DNA of 9,092 nt from Clostridia bacterium (GCA_017452035.1 JAFTNE010000198.1:1-9092); one strand, 5' to 3'. Shown: positions 1-7,191, counted from the first letter of the stretch. Translations and numbers: made by a program. Notes: generated by a model from the sequence alone, not told the origin.

Positions 1-36
1 CTCTTTTTTGCCACGATGCAAAAAAATTTTGACCAT
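1..36 (-). CDS. Possible start of the next phage gene, cut by the window edge
   Basis: After the stop at 93 the minus strand has an ATG at 36 that stays open to the window edge (MVKIFLHRGKKE). Only a weak AAGCG-type ribosome site precedes it. A different frame is also open across 1-92 without a start codon. Too short to judge; the tail or ejection genes of the module would be expected here. Confidence 0.25.
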   Translation of the reverse strand, partial: MVKIFLHRGKKE

Positions 37-92
37 CACGCTTGTAGTTGTTGTGTAGAAATATTTGGTAGACAAATCTAAACTTTGTGCTG

Positions 93-1022
93 TTACGCAG
101 ACAAATTGTTGTTTACCCAGTCGATAAGTGAGTTGTAGTAAGAGCCAAGATGAACGTTCAAAAAGCCATCACTTTTTATTACCAGCAAAGCCTCTTCCTT
201 TGTCCAACTGACAAAAAACTGTTTGCAGTAGTTGTACTTTTCCGAAATCTTTTGCGCCTCTACACCACTTTCGCCCAGTTGGGCATAAAGTTGAGCTGCC
301 TTCAAAGCGCGTTCGTATTCGGCTTGACGGGCGTACTCCAATGCCTTTTGGCAACTGGCTTGGTACTTGGTTTCCTTTTCCGAAAGGGCTGTGTTGTACT
401 TGGCGATACGTTCGGCGTCCTTTTGCTCACGATAAACCAAATCTTGATACCTTTCCTGCACACGGCTATCAAGTTCTTCATCCAACGACTGCAAACCTTG
501 GTTGTAGCGCATGTCCAAATCGGACAACTGCACGTCAACGTTGTCTTGCAAGGTTTCGTAGTGGCTGGTTGTTTGCTCCACTTGGTTGTTGTAGTTTTCC
601 AGCGTTTCTTGTGTTTTAGTGGTTACCACCGAAGAAAATATCAGTCCGTTGTTTACCAGCCTACGGCGCAAACTTAAAACGTCTGCGTTGTACTTATCCA
701 ACAACTGCACCAGCTTTTGGTTTAGCGTTTCGGCAATGTGCAGTTTTTTTGCCTCAAGTCCTTGCTTGGTGCGCAGGTAATTTTGCTCAAAACTGCGTAC
801 TTTGTTTTGGTGGTTGGGGGTAACGTCGGCTGTTGCCAACGCCATTAGTTCACTTTCCGTCTTGGGGATGTATTCAAGTGGTTGCAAATCCAGTGTGGGT
901 GGCAAATTCAACTCTGGCTCTTGGTAGTTGAGAGAATACTTTTTGTCGATATCCAAAATTGTATCCTTCAAACCTTGGTACATTGCTAACAGTTCTCGGG
1001 TGCGTTCGGCTGTTACACTCAT
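93..1022 (-). CDS. Coiled-coil virion protein at the tail-needle position
   Basis: A 309-residue protein rich in E, Q, K and Y with long predicted helices. After a proline-rich N-terminal stretch (PELNLPPTLDLQPLEYIP, about 36-53) a helix runs from about 70 to 125. A short break with GLIFSSVV at about 126-133 is followed by a second long helical region from about 137 to 262. The C-terminal 45 residues are less charged and include VSWTKEEALLVIKSDGFLNV. A helix-turn-helix hairpin of two long coils is the simplest reading. ATG at 1022 is chosen over 1055 because GAGGTGAG precedes it and it forms an ATGA overlap with the previous stop. In P22 this place is held by gp26, a trimeric coiled-coil tail needle of 233 residues. 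The shared position and coil content suggest a needle or plug, but an internal or ejection protein is equally possible. I do not recognise the family. Confidence 0.6.
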   Translation of the reverse strand: MSVTAERTRELLAMYQGLKDTILDIDKKYSLNYQEPELNLPPTLDLQPLEYIPKTESELMALATADVTPNHQNKVRSFEQNYLRTKQGLEAKKLHIAETLNQKLVQLLDKYNADVLSLRRRLVNNGLIFSSVVTTKTQETLENYNNQVEQTTSHYETLQDNVDVQLSDLDMRYNQGLQSLDEELDSRVQERYQDLVYREQKDAERIAKYNTALSEKETKYQASCQKALEYARQAEYERALKAAQLYAQLGESGVEAQKISEKYNYCKQFFVSWTKEEALLVIKSDGFLNVHLGSYYNSLIDWVNNNLSA

Positions 1023-2224
1023 AGGCTCACCTCGCTTGTGCGAGCAGTGATACAAAGCATGCCTACGTTCATGTTACCATTGGCACGCACCTCTACTGTT
1101 ATGTTTTTGCCTTGCCCAGTAAGTAACAGCGATTGAGGAACATCCTTGCCTTTTAGAGTGTACGTACGTACTTTGTCGGAAGTAACGTACACGTCCAAGT
1201 CGTAGGACGTTTGTATCAAAAGCCTGTGCAAGTACATTGTAGCAAGGCCGTCATCAAAGTTGATGGGTTGGCTTTTCCAGTAGCTTGGTTGAGTGTCGTA
1301 TGTAAGCAGATAGCCATTTTGTCCGTCACTGGCATACAAATTGTAACCGTCAGAGTAGGTAGTTTGCGCAGTTACGTCATATTGGTACACCACTTTGCCA
1401 CTGTGTGGGTTGTAGGCAATTGCCACATTTTTGCCAGATTGCTCGCCAAACAGATAGTACAAACCACAGTGCATTGTGGCAAATGCATTTTTGACATACA
1501 CACTGGCTAACTCCTTCAACCCACCGTGTTGCAAACTGAAAAGCTTTCCGTTGGCAACAAACATAATTTTGTTACCGTAGGCGCAGGCTGTATCCCCCAA
1601 AATATTGCCCACATTTGAACAAATTTTTCTAACCACAAAATGGCCTTCGTCGCCGTCTGGCTCAATTTTGTACACGTCGTTGCCAAGGGCATACAACTCT
1701 CCGTTGTTCACAAGAGCTACGCAACTGGTGGGCAAATCCACCCAAAAACTGTCGTCAAACTCCAAAACTGTTGGATAGGACCAATGCACTCGGTTGCCTT
1801 TTAGACCAAACAATCGGCTTTGACACAAAGCAATGCTATCAAAAGCCTCGGCAAATATCTTTTGAATAAAGTTTTGCGCAATGCGATAGGTTGTGTTGTT
1901 ACCACAAACTACCAGCGCATTGTTGTTGGTATCATACACCCAACGCGTCTTTTGGCAGTTGACAAGTTGTGTGTACGTTTTGCTACCCACTGTAATGCCT
2001 GCGCTTGTAAGCGTTGACTGTTGACCGTTAGGACCGGGCATGTACTGAAACACACCACTATCCCTTATTAAAAAGCCACCACCACCTTTAAGGCCGTTTA
2101 TCAAATTGACGTTGCCACACTGTTGCATGACAATTTTGCCTTTGCTTTGTTGGGTGGCAGAAAAATCTGCCACCACCTTTATACTTTTGCCCTTTTTAAT
2201 TTTTGTTCTTGATGGAAAAATCAC
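1019..2224 (-). CDS. Beta-propeller tail hub/stabilization protein, P22 gp10-like
   Basis: A 401-residue, almost all-beta protein in the place of P22 gp10, the tail accessory factor that extends the tail tube below gp4. The repeated short strand patterns (ALVNNGELYALGNDVYKIEP, ACAYGNKIMFVANGKLFSL, HCGLYYLFGEQSGKNVAIAY, TYSDGYNLYASDGQNGYLL) look like propeller blades. The segment CQSRLFGLKGNRVHWSYP matches a pattern common in phage tail hub propellers, where a QxRLF-GN-V-WS motif recurs. A glycine cluster GLKGGGGFLIRDSG lies near residue 45. The start is GTG at 2224, with AGGAGG 9 bases upstream inside the previous gene. Its TGA stop overlaps the next ATG. It is somewhat shorter than gp10 (472 residues). 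The fold is fairly clear; the exact role is from gene order. Confidence 0.75.
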   Translation of the reverse strand: MIFPSRTKIKKGKSIKVVADFSATQQSKGKIVMQQCGNVNLINGLKGGGGFLIRDSGVFQYMPGPNGQQSTLTSAGITVGSKTYTQLVNCQKTRWVYDTNNNALVVCGNNTTYRIAQNFIQKIFAEAFDSIALCQSRLFGLKGNRVHWSYPTVLEFDDSFWVDLPTSCVALVNNGELYALGNDVYKIEPDGDEGHFVVRKICSNVGNILGDTACAYGNKIMFVANGKLFSLQHGGLKELASVYVKNAFATMHCGLYYLFGEQSGKNVAIAYNPHSGKVVYQYDVTAQTTYSDGYNLYASDGQNGYLLTYDTQPSYWKSQPINFDDGLATMYLHRLLIQTSYDLDVYVTSDKVRTYTLKGKDVPQSLLLTGQGKNITVEVRANGNMNVGMLCITARTSEVSL

Positions 2225-2779
2225 CTACCACCACCTCCTAGCTGGCATCTTGACAGTAGAAATTTTTCTAGTTACAGCACGCAGTGCGTCATAGTACTTT
2301 GCCAAGTACCTTTCTGCTGGTTCAACGTCGCCCAGGCTGTGGAAATACTCTCCAAGCATGCCGTAGGCAAAAATTCGTGGGGTAATTCTTGGCGAGGGGG
2401 AAACAAATTCCTCGTTCCATCCTACGTGTGTGGGCAACTTGGTGTACGTAAGGTTAAACGTTCCATCATAGTCCACAAACAAACCCCTTTCGGTGTAGCG
2501 AAAAGGCACAGTTTGGCCTTGGCTGTCCGTAAGGCTGATAACCTTGTTGAGCGATATGTGTTGAGTATCAATAAGTCCACCTTCACTTGTAACTATGGCT
2601 TTGTCTATGGCAGTTGCCCAGTTGCTGTACAGTTCGTCCAACACCAAGTTGGCAACTGTAAGTAGTAGCTTGGCGCAGTTGTCGGTGGAATAATCTTGGT
2701 TTTCTTCTTGGTAGCAATCGGCTGGCAAACCCAAGTTTGCCAACTCATTGCAAATTTTTGCTATTTGACTAACTTTCAT
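2225..2779 (-). CDS. Head-tail connector, P22 gp4-like
   Basis: A 184-residue protein placed between coat and propeller genes, the position of the P22 gp4 tail accessory factor, which binds below the portal and closes the packaged head. The size is close (gp4 is 166 residues). It begins with a helical segment (QIAKICNELANLGL), has a second helix TDNCAKLLLTVANLVLDEL, a beta-rich middle (ISLNKVISLTDSQGQTVPF, then VDYDGTFNLTYTKLP), and a C-terminal pair of helices with aromatic residues (ITPRIFAYGMLGEYFHSLGD, then AERYLAKYYDALRAV). This helix/beta/helix plan is shared by head-tail adaptors. The final codons encode RRWW and double as the ribosome site for the next gene. The start has AAGGAG 5 bases upstream. 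The role is inferred from position and architecture, not from a diagnostic motif. Confidence 0.72.
   Translation of the reverse strand: MKVSQIAKICNELANLGLPADCYQEENQDYSTDNCAKLLLTVANLVLDELYSNWATAIDKAIVTSEGGLIDTQHISLNKVISLTDSQGQTVPFRYTERGLFVDYDGTFNLTYTKLPTHVGWNEEFVSPSPRITPRIFAYGMLGEYFHSLGDVEPAERYLAKYYDALRAVTRKISTVKMPARRWW
2234..2239 (-). promoter_or_regulatory. Shine-Dalgarno sequence inside the end of the connector gene
   Basis: AGGAGG is formed by the two arginine codons AGG AGG that precede TGG TGG TAG. It lies 9 bases before the GTG start at 2224, which directly abuts the TAG stop. It is the only ribosome site for the propeller gene and so couples the two genes. Confidence 0.85.
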
Positions 2780-2914
2780 TGTTGCTCCTTTTGCTAAAAC
2801 AAGGCTCCGTTGTGAGCGCTTGTAAGGCGCATTTGCAAAAACTGTCCCCTTTTGTAAAGGTTGCTACTCGCATTGAGTTGGAACTTTTTGCAAAACACCT
2901 ATTTAGTTAAGCTA
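2780..2914 (-). other. Noncoding spacer after the capsid gene
   Basis: A 135-base gap carrying the AAGGAG ribosome site of the next gene and three related near-palindromes of the form TTTGCAAA at 2885-2896, 2831-2842 and 2789-2800. No good terminator is seen. A 12-codon ORF at 2832-2794 is present but not convincing. Confidence 0.5.
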
Positions 2915-4078
2915 CTACGCTTCGGTGATACCTGTAATTACTGCTTGGCCAATAGGACGGTCGCAAATGAGGTCAACGTACTTGACAAGTGTTGCTGTAT
3001 ACACTGGTTTGCCAGCTACTTGTTTCAATACACGCCCATCATCGCCCTCCAACCAACGCCAGTCGCAAAGTTGGTGAAGGTGGAAGTCTTTGGTGTTCAA
3101 AATGTACATTGTGCCTTCGGGGCAGAAACGGTCGGAAATAATGGGGATACCATTGTAGGAAATAGCCTTGTAGCCACCTTCAAGCTCCATTACGTCTGTG
3201 TTGTACTTTTGAGATGTAAGGTACTCTTGGTAGGCGCGTTTTACACCTGCCGAGCAAACAATAAAGTCGGCAGTAGAACCGGCAACTTCTTCCATGGCGT
3301 CAATTGCCTTTTGAATTGATGCGTCCGAGATGTACTCCACTTCGAACTTTTGAGGTTTAAGCCACTTGTGGTCCTCTCTGTCCAATCCGTACAAAACGTC
3401 ACTTTCGCCAAAAATTGCACCAAGACCGGTAAGTTCTTTTTGGTAACTGCCTTGTACTGTAACATAGTCGCCACTGGTCAATGTGGATGCACCAAGTGTG
3501 CCACCAGCAAGACGAATAGTTTTTTCTACACGGTCAACGTCTGCAATACGACGTCCAGATACAACCATGCCATTTGTTGGATGAATAAAGTCAATTACCA
3601 TACCTTCCATCATGTTGCGTACTGTATCGAGCTTGATTGTGTTGCCACTTTGAGAAACAACCGTAGCAATAATACCACTGCCGTCACCAAAAAGCATACG
3701 ACCAAAGTTAAATTTGGATGCCTTTACAAGACCTTCCATTTCAGCCTCTAAAAGGTTTACAAAAGAACCTGCATTGTTTTCGCTTGCACGGATTGCCTTG
3801 TCGGAAATTTCAATTGTGCCGTACAAGTTTTTGAGTGTAAGCACAAATTGAGCGTAGTTGTTGGCAGCTGAATCGGGCAAATAGCCAGATTCGTCCCCTG
3901 CGCCAATACCACCATTGATGCCAAATGGCGCAAGTTTGCGAATTTCGTTACCCCAGACGTTGCTGGTAGTTTTTTCAAAGCGAGCCATAAGTGGGTTTAC
4001 TGCTGTGTTAAGTTGGTCGGCTACTACGCCGAGATATAGTGTTTTGAGTGCGTTTTCTGCACTGTTAAGTGTGATCAT
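2915..4078 (-). CDS. Major capsid (coat) protein
   Basis: A 387-residue protein in the expected coat position directly after the scaffold. The N-terminus (MITLNSAENALKTLYLGVVA then DQLNTAVNPLMARFEKTT) and the segment GTIEISDKAIRASENN followed by a long acidic helix resemble the N-arm and E-loop/spine-helix region of HK97-fold coats found in many Firmicutes phages. A glycine-rich stretch (FGINGGIGAGDESGYLP) and a beta-rich middle (VSGRRIADVDRVEKTIRLAG) follow. The size is near P22 coat (430 residues). There is no N-terminal delta domain or protease site that I can recognise. AAGGAG lies 6 bases before the ATG, the strongest ribosome site of the module, as suits a highly made protein. Translation ends at tandem TAG TAG stops. 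It is flanked by two gaps, so it may have its own mRNA end points. The role is confident; the exact capsid family is not. Confidence 0.9.
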   Translation of the reverse strand: MITLNSAENALKTLYLGVVADQLNTAVNPLMARFEKTTSNVWGNEIRKLAPFGINGGIGAGDESGYLPDSAANNYAQFVLTLKNLYGTIEISDKAIRASENNAGSFVNLLEAEMEGLVKASKFNFGRMLFGDGSGIIATVVSQSGNTIKLDTVRNMMEGMVIDFIHPTNGMVVSGRRIADVDRVEKTIRLAGGTLGASTLTSGDYVTVQGSYQKELTGLGAIFGESDVLYGLDREDHKWLKPQKFEVEYISDASIQKAIDAMEEVAGSTADFIVCSAGVKRAYQEYLTSQKYNTDVMELEGGYKAISYNGIPIISDRFCPEGTMYILNTKDFHLHQLCDWRWLEGDDGRVLKQVAGKPVYTATLVKYVDLICDRPIGQAVITGITEA

Positions 4079-4110
4079 TTAGTTCTCCTTTTTGAGTTAG
4101 ATTTTTGTAT

Positions 4111-4127
4111 TGGTGCTGTCTGCACCA
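4111..4127 (-). other. Hairpin in the leader upstream of the capsid gene
   Basis: On the minus strand TGGTGC and GCACCA form a perfect 6-bp stem around the loop AGACA. It lies 33 bases before the capsid ATG and 22 bases before its ribosome site. No T-run follows, so it is not a terminator. It may protect or mark the 5' end of a processed capsid mRNA; this is inference. Confidence 0.5.
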
Positions 4128-4172
4128 CCGTTTGATAACTATCTTTGATGTGGATGCTTTTGCCCAACGCTA

Positions 4173-4268
4173 CTAACGTTTGGCATAGGCAACCACAATA
4201 TTGGCTAACACTAAACAAAGTGAGATAGTAATTGCGCTAATTGCAAGGCAAAATACCACTCCTTGCAA
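4173..4268 (-). CDS. Possible 31-codon membrane micro-ORF before the capsid gene
   Basis: A short open frame in the 203-base gap between scaffold and capsid genes. Read from TTG at 4268 (or GTG at 4259) it encodes a continuous hydrophobic segment, including VVFCLAISAITISLCLVLA then NIVVAYAKR, ending in two basic residues and TAG. That is the composition of a single transmembrane helix. The weak point is initiation: an AAGGAG motif sits at about 4264-4259 but is too close to the in-frame GTG, and no ATG is present. It could be a real small membrane peptide, a decayed gene, or a chance hydrophobic reading of a T-rich strand. No function is proposed. Confidence 0.3.
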   Translation of the reverse strand: MQGVVFCLAISAITISLCLVLANIVVAYAKR

Positions 4269-4281
4269 GGGGTAAAGTCAA

Positions 4282-4707
4282 CTAAACGTTACCAAACATT
4301 TTTTTCGCCATCAGTGTTGCCTCTTTGATAGTTTTTGGCTTGGATGGCACAGCCAAGGACATGTTTCCTCCACCAGTAATGACAGTTGGCGCAACTGGTG
4401 TGGAAAGGCGTGATTGCAACAGCTTTAGAGCAAGTTCGGGATGCTCATCAAGGTATTGTTGCAACAGTTCGTCAGTTGGAGTAACGTTGTTGCTCGATGG
4501 CGTTTGCTTATCGGGGATTGTGGCAACAGGTTGCTCCGTTGTTTGAGAGGGTGGCGTAACCTGTACTGTTTGGGATGTAGGTTGCTCGCTTGTACCCTGT
4601 TGTTTTTGTAAGGTTGCCAGTTGTTGGCACTTTTGTGTAAAGCTTTTTTCCAGCTCGGTGTAGCCTTTGAGAAGTTCTTCGGCTGAGCTAAATTTTCCGT
4701 AGTCCAT
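4282..4707 (-). CDS. Putative capsid scaffolding protein
   Basis: A 141-residue protein between portal and major capsid genes, the usual place for a scaffold, which guides coat assembly and then leaves the procapsid. The N-terminus has a short helical segment with the pattern KFSSAEELLKGYTELEKSF, then a low-complexity Q/T/P/S region at about 36-75, a predicted helix TDELLQQYLDEHPELALKLL, a glycine-rich break (TGGGN), and a basic C-terminal tail PKTIKEATLMAKKMFGNV. Basic C-terminal helices are the coat-binding element in P22 and phi29 scaffolds; applying that here is inference. The start is ATG at 4707, set by AAGGAG 6 bases upstream. An in-frame ATG at 4725 would overlap the portal stop and lacks a ribosome site. 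It is small for a P22-like scaffold (303 residues). No capsid protease gene is present, which fits a scaffold-dependent rather than protease-dependent head. Confidence 0.75.
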   Translation of the reverse strand: MDYGKFSSAEELLKGYTELEKSFTQKCQQLATLQKQQGTSEQPTSQTVQVTPPSQTTEQPVATIPDKQTPSSNNVTPTDELLQQYLDEHPELALKLLQSRLSTPVAPTVITGGGNMSLAVPSKPKTIKEATLMAKKMFGNV

Positions 4708-4713
4708 TGTTAT

Positions 4714-4719
4714 CTCCTT
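4714..4719 (-). promoter_or_regulatory. Ribosome binding site that fixes the scaffold start
   Basis: AAGGAG on the minus strand lies 6 bases before ATG at 4707 and inside the codons that follow the alternative ATG at 4725. It argues for the shorter, 141-residue scaffold. Confidence 0.85.
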
Positions 4720-4724
4720 GTCCA

Positions 4725-6551
4725 TTAGATTGTTTGTGGTTGCATGTTTTTGTGTAGCTCAATGTGCGCAAGCACCTTGTCGATAATGGTCTTGTCCACA
4801 GTGCCAAAGTTGCTAATTACAAATCGAGTGTGTTCTTCAACGTGCAGTGAGTGGTCGTCCACTGGCAAAATTTGCGCATTGTCGATATCTACGTTTTCGT
4901 TTTGCGCACGGTCAATGTGCAGTTGAGTGATATCTTGGGCGTTATCCCAGTTGCCAAAGCCCATCATAGACAGTATTTTCGCCTTGGCGCTTTCTGTAAG
5001 CTTGCCCTCTTTGTTGTACAAAATGCCAGCGTTCAAAAGGTCAAACAGCATTGTTCGGCGTGTTGCAGGGGTGTCGGTAAGTTGGTTTTCCGTCTCGAAA
5101 ACAACGTCGTCCGAGCCAATATCACTACCCTTATAGTAGAAGATTTCTGCACCCTTTTGATTATCCACAAAGCGCATCAGTTTGCTTGTAGTAACAAATT
5201 GCTTGTAAAGTCGCAAAATGTACTTGGAAATTTTTTTGATGGAAAGTTTTACGCTGTCGATAGAGCTTGCAAGGCGAGTGTCGTCCTGCTCGGCAATAAG
5301 TTGCAACGCTACACCACTGGTTACCGTTGTGGGTGTTGTGCTGTTACGGGCAAATTCGCTTACGCCCGATACCGTTACAAACTCTTGAAGTAGCCTGTCC
5401 TCCTCTTGGTTGAAGTCGTGAGGAACGTCGCCACTGTCCATCAAAGATGGTTTTACCGAGCCTTGACGATACACCAGTATTTTGCCGGGGGAAAGTCCTT
5501 CCTCCTCCAAGTTGTCGATATCTACACTGCCGTCTTCCACCGTCATAACACCCATTGCAAGACGGTTCAAAAACTCGTGTTTTCTGTTTTTGACAGCGTT
5601 GTAAGCGCGTTGAATGGGGATGATTCGCTCAACAATGCTTGCACCCCAAAAACAACCTGGTTGGTCGGTGGAAGTTTGTTTTACAAATGGGAAAGTTCGC
5701 GTGTTGTCTTCGCCAATTACAAAGGGCATTTCGCCATAGTACAGCAGTTTGTCGCCAGCGACAATTTCCAGCTTGCCGTTGGGATAGTCTGCCGTAGGCT
5801 TTGTGTAACGCTCAATCACCAACACTTGATTGCTTTTGGACTCTTGCGTGATACTGGGGACTGTGGAGTTATACCCAAGGCCACCCACTCCTGCAACGGC
5901 GTTGATGTTGAACACCTTGATGGTATCTCCTTTGACATCTACACCCCACGTGTTTTTGATGTCGGTAGCGTCGTACACCTTGGCATGGATGATGGATGCG
6001 CACTGCTCGATCGTTTGCGTAACGTTGGAGTCGGGATAAATTTCAAAGGGCGAGCAAGCAACAATTGTCACGTCCCCTTTGGCGTTATCCCAAGCAATTT
6101 TGTAAAAGCTAGTGCCACACACTTCGCTCCAAGAGGTGGCCTCGGTGATAATTTCGTCAAGATGCGTTTTGTCGCATACCGAGTCGAGAATTTTTGTGGA
6201 AAGTTTTGCTGAGGCAATGTCCTTGTCGGAGTTGGAAAAAGGCCTTGCAATGGGTTTTGGACGCACACGGTTGAGGCGCGCAAGGCGTGTTTCCGCAATG
6301 GGAGCAATGTGGTTGTACACCTGTTTTTCCTGCCAGAAGTAGTATTTTTCCTCCTGCTCGATAGCTCCACGTGGGGTAATTGCACAGTATTGGTTTCCCA
6401 TTACAAAGTTCATGTTTAGTTGCCAAGATAGTTCATACGGTCTGCGCGCAGTTTGTCTGGCTTGAAAATCCTGTTGCACGTCCATTACAACGTCTTCCAT
6501 AAAACGTTGATGTTGCAGTTGACGCTCCTTGGCAGTAAGTTTTTTACTCAT
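4725..6551 (-). CDS. P22-type portal protein
   Basis: This 608-residue protein forms the dodecameric ring at one capsid vertex through which DNA enters and leaves. Features typical of P22-type portals are an N-terminal YELSWQLNMNFVMGNQY segment at 39-55, VYNHIAPIAETRLARL at 78-93 followed by RPKP, CGTSFYKIAWD at 145-155, an RAYNAVKNRKHEFLNRLA helix at 315-332, and an SG-x-AL-x-L helix region at about 412-420. A histidine-rich motif DDHSLHVEEH lies near the C-terminus at 565-574. The size is large for a portal, as in P22 (725 residues). ATG at 6551 is chosen because GGGAGGA lies 5 bases upstream; a longer reading from 6647 has no such support and would overlap the zinc-protein gene further. 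It is followed 17 bases later by the scaffold gene. The assignment is confident. Confidence 0.93.
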   Translation of the reverse strand: MSKKLTAKERQLQHQRFMEDVVMDVQQDFQARQTARRPYELSWQLNMNFVMGNQYCAITPRGAIEQEEKYYFWQEKQVYNHIAPIAETRLARLNRVRPKPIARPFSNSDKDIASAKLSTKILDSVCDKTHLDEIITEATSWSEVCGTSFYKIAWDNAKGDVTIVACSPFEIYPDSNVTQTIEQCASIIHAKVYDATDIKNTWGVDVKGDTIKVFNINAVAGVGGLGYNSTVPSITQESKSNQVLVIERYTKPTADYPNGKLEIVAGDKLLYYGEMPFVIGEDNTRTFPFVKQTSTDQPGCFWGASIVERIIPIQRAYNAVKNRKHEFLNRLAMGVMTVEDGSVDIDNLEEEGLSPGKILVYRQGSVKPSLMDSGDVPHDFNQEEDRLLQEFVTVSGVSEFARNSTTPTTVTSGVALQLIAEQDDTRLASSIDSVKLSIKKISKYILRLYKQFVTTSKLMRFVDNQKGAEIFYYKGSDIGSDDVVFETENQLTDTPATRRTMLFDLLNAGILYNKEGKLTESAKAKILSMMGFGNWDNAQDITQLHIDRAQNENVDIDNAQILPVDDHSLHVEEHTRFVISNFGTVDKTIIDKVLAHIELHKNMQPQTI

Positions 6552-6765
6552 AGTTTTCCTCCCGTTTTTTATCAAGTTTGCGTTTGATGGTGTTTTGTGG
6601 ACTTTTGGGAGTGCGATTGGCAATTGCTTGACTTGCCAATTTTTCAAAACACTCGTCGCAAAGGTATACTTTTTGTTTTGTCAAAATGTAGCTTGTTGCT
6701 TGGTTGTTGCATCCTTTGCAACTGCACTTTGACGTTGTTGTTGATTTTTGAATAATGTTTGTCAT
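6544..6765 (-). CDS. CxxC...CxxC zinc-binding mini-protein
   Basis: A 73-residue protein with cysteines at C14, C16 and C19, then C36 and C39. The pairs CKGC and CDEC are separated by 16 residues, a spacing typical of a small zinc ribbon or treble-clef knuckle. The C-terminus is strongly basic (TIKRKLDKKREENYE), which would suit nucleic-acid binding. The start is ATG at 6765, which overlaps the previous stop as ATGA and has AAGAGG about 5 bases upstream. A longer reading from 6807 would overlap the previous gene by 46 bases and is less likely. Its own end overlaps the portal start by 8 bases (ATGAGTAA). Placement between terminase and portal suggests a packaging or portal-associated accessory, but no function can be named from the sequence. 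Confidence 0.8.
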   Translation of the reverse strand: MTNIIQKSTTTSKCSCKGCNNQATSYILTKQKVYLCDECFEKLASQAIANRTPKSPQNTIKRKLDKKREENYE

Positions 6766-7067
6766 AATTCCTCTTGTGGGGTGGCCGTGGGCGTTGTTTG
6801 GTCGCAAATGTCAAGTAGTTTTAGTAGGCGCAACTTTTCCACTGCAAGTTGTTCGTCCGTCATTTTGCAAACGTCCATTTCTTCGTCACTAAGTTGTAAC
6901 AAAGCCTTGATGGCGTTTACGTCTGGGGGAACTTTTTTAGTGGTAATTTTGCGTTTAGAAAGTTGCACTTGACCGTTGACGGCAACAAACTCCTCCGTCT
7001 TTTCATGTACGGTGTAGCCTTTGGCCTTTTTTAGTAAAATTTTGGTTAGTAGTTGTTTGTAGTTCAT
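6762..7067 (-). CDS. Small packaging-region protein, possible terminase small subunit
   Basis: This is a protein of about 101 residues from ATG at 7067, or 118 residues from an upstream ATG at 7118. The chosen start begins MNYKQLLTKILLKKAKGYTV. That layout (a short helix, then LLKKA-GY, then a KRKxTTKxVPPD segment at about 38-50 leading into a helix) looks like small conserved proteins encoded beside terminases in Firmicutes phages, as I remember them. The C-terminal half is helical and acidic, ending in a flexible TPTATPQEEL tail. Neither candidate start has a clear Shine-Dalgarno sequence, unlike its neighbours. The same frame is open without a stop upstream to about 7249. Its stop overlaps the next start as ATGA, so the two are translationally coupled. 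A role as terminase small subunit is inferred from position and size only; other DNA-binding or regulatory roles remain possible. Confidence 0.7.
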   Translation of the reverse strand: MNYKQLLTKILLKKAKGYTVHEKTEEFVAVNGQVQLSKRKITTKKVPPDVNAIKALLQLSDEEMDVCKMTDEQLAVEKLRLLKLLDICDQTTPTATPQEEL

Positions 7068-7159
7068 GTTTGGTTGTTGATGTTTTACCCAACGAAAATT
7101 TGCAAAGATGGCGCTCATTTTGCAATTGCCACGGCATCTGGATAAGTCTTGGGAGCGCT

Positions 7160-7191
7160 AAAAAGCAAACTCTGTGTACTTGCAGAGTTGC
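7160..7191 (-). terminator. Weak terminator-like hairpin after the terminase gene
   Basis: On the minus strand AACTCTG and CAGAGTT form a 7-bp stem (9 bp with one bulge) around an 8-base loop, followed by TGC and a run of five T. It lies 49 bases past the terminase stop and before the small packaging gene. The stem is short and low in GC, so it would at most attenuate transcription. Confidence 0.4.

Noticed and set aside
150..677. A 175-codon plus-strand ORF opposite the coiled-coil gene
   Set aside because: It lies fully antisense to a better supported gene with a ribosome site and ATGA coupling; its hydrophobic content is the complement of CAA/AAC-rich coding sequence.
2794..2832. A 12-residue minus-strand ORF (MRLTSAHNGALF) in the spacer after the capsid gene
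   Set aside because: A purine-rich AAGGGGA precedes it but at a poor distance of about 11 bases, and it is too short to support without conservation.
5406..6212. A 268-codon plus-strand ORF opposite the portal gene
   Set aside because: It is antisense to the motif-bearing portal and has no ribosome site or recognisable domain.
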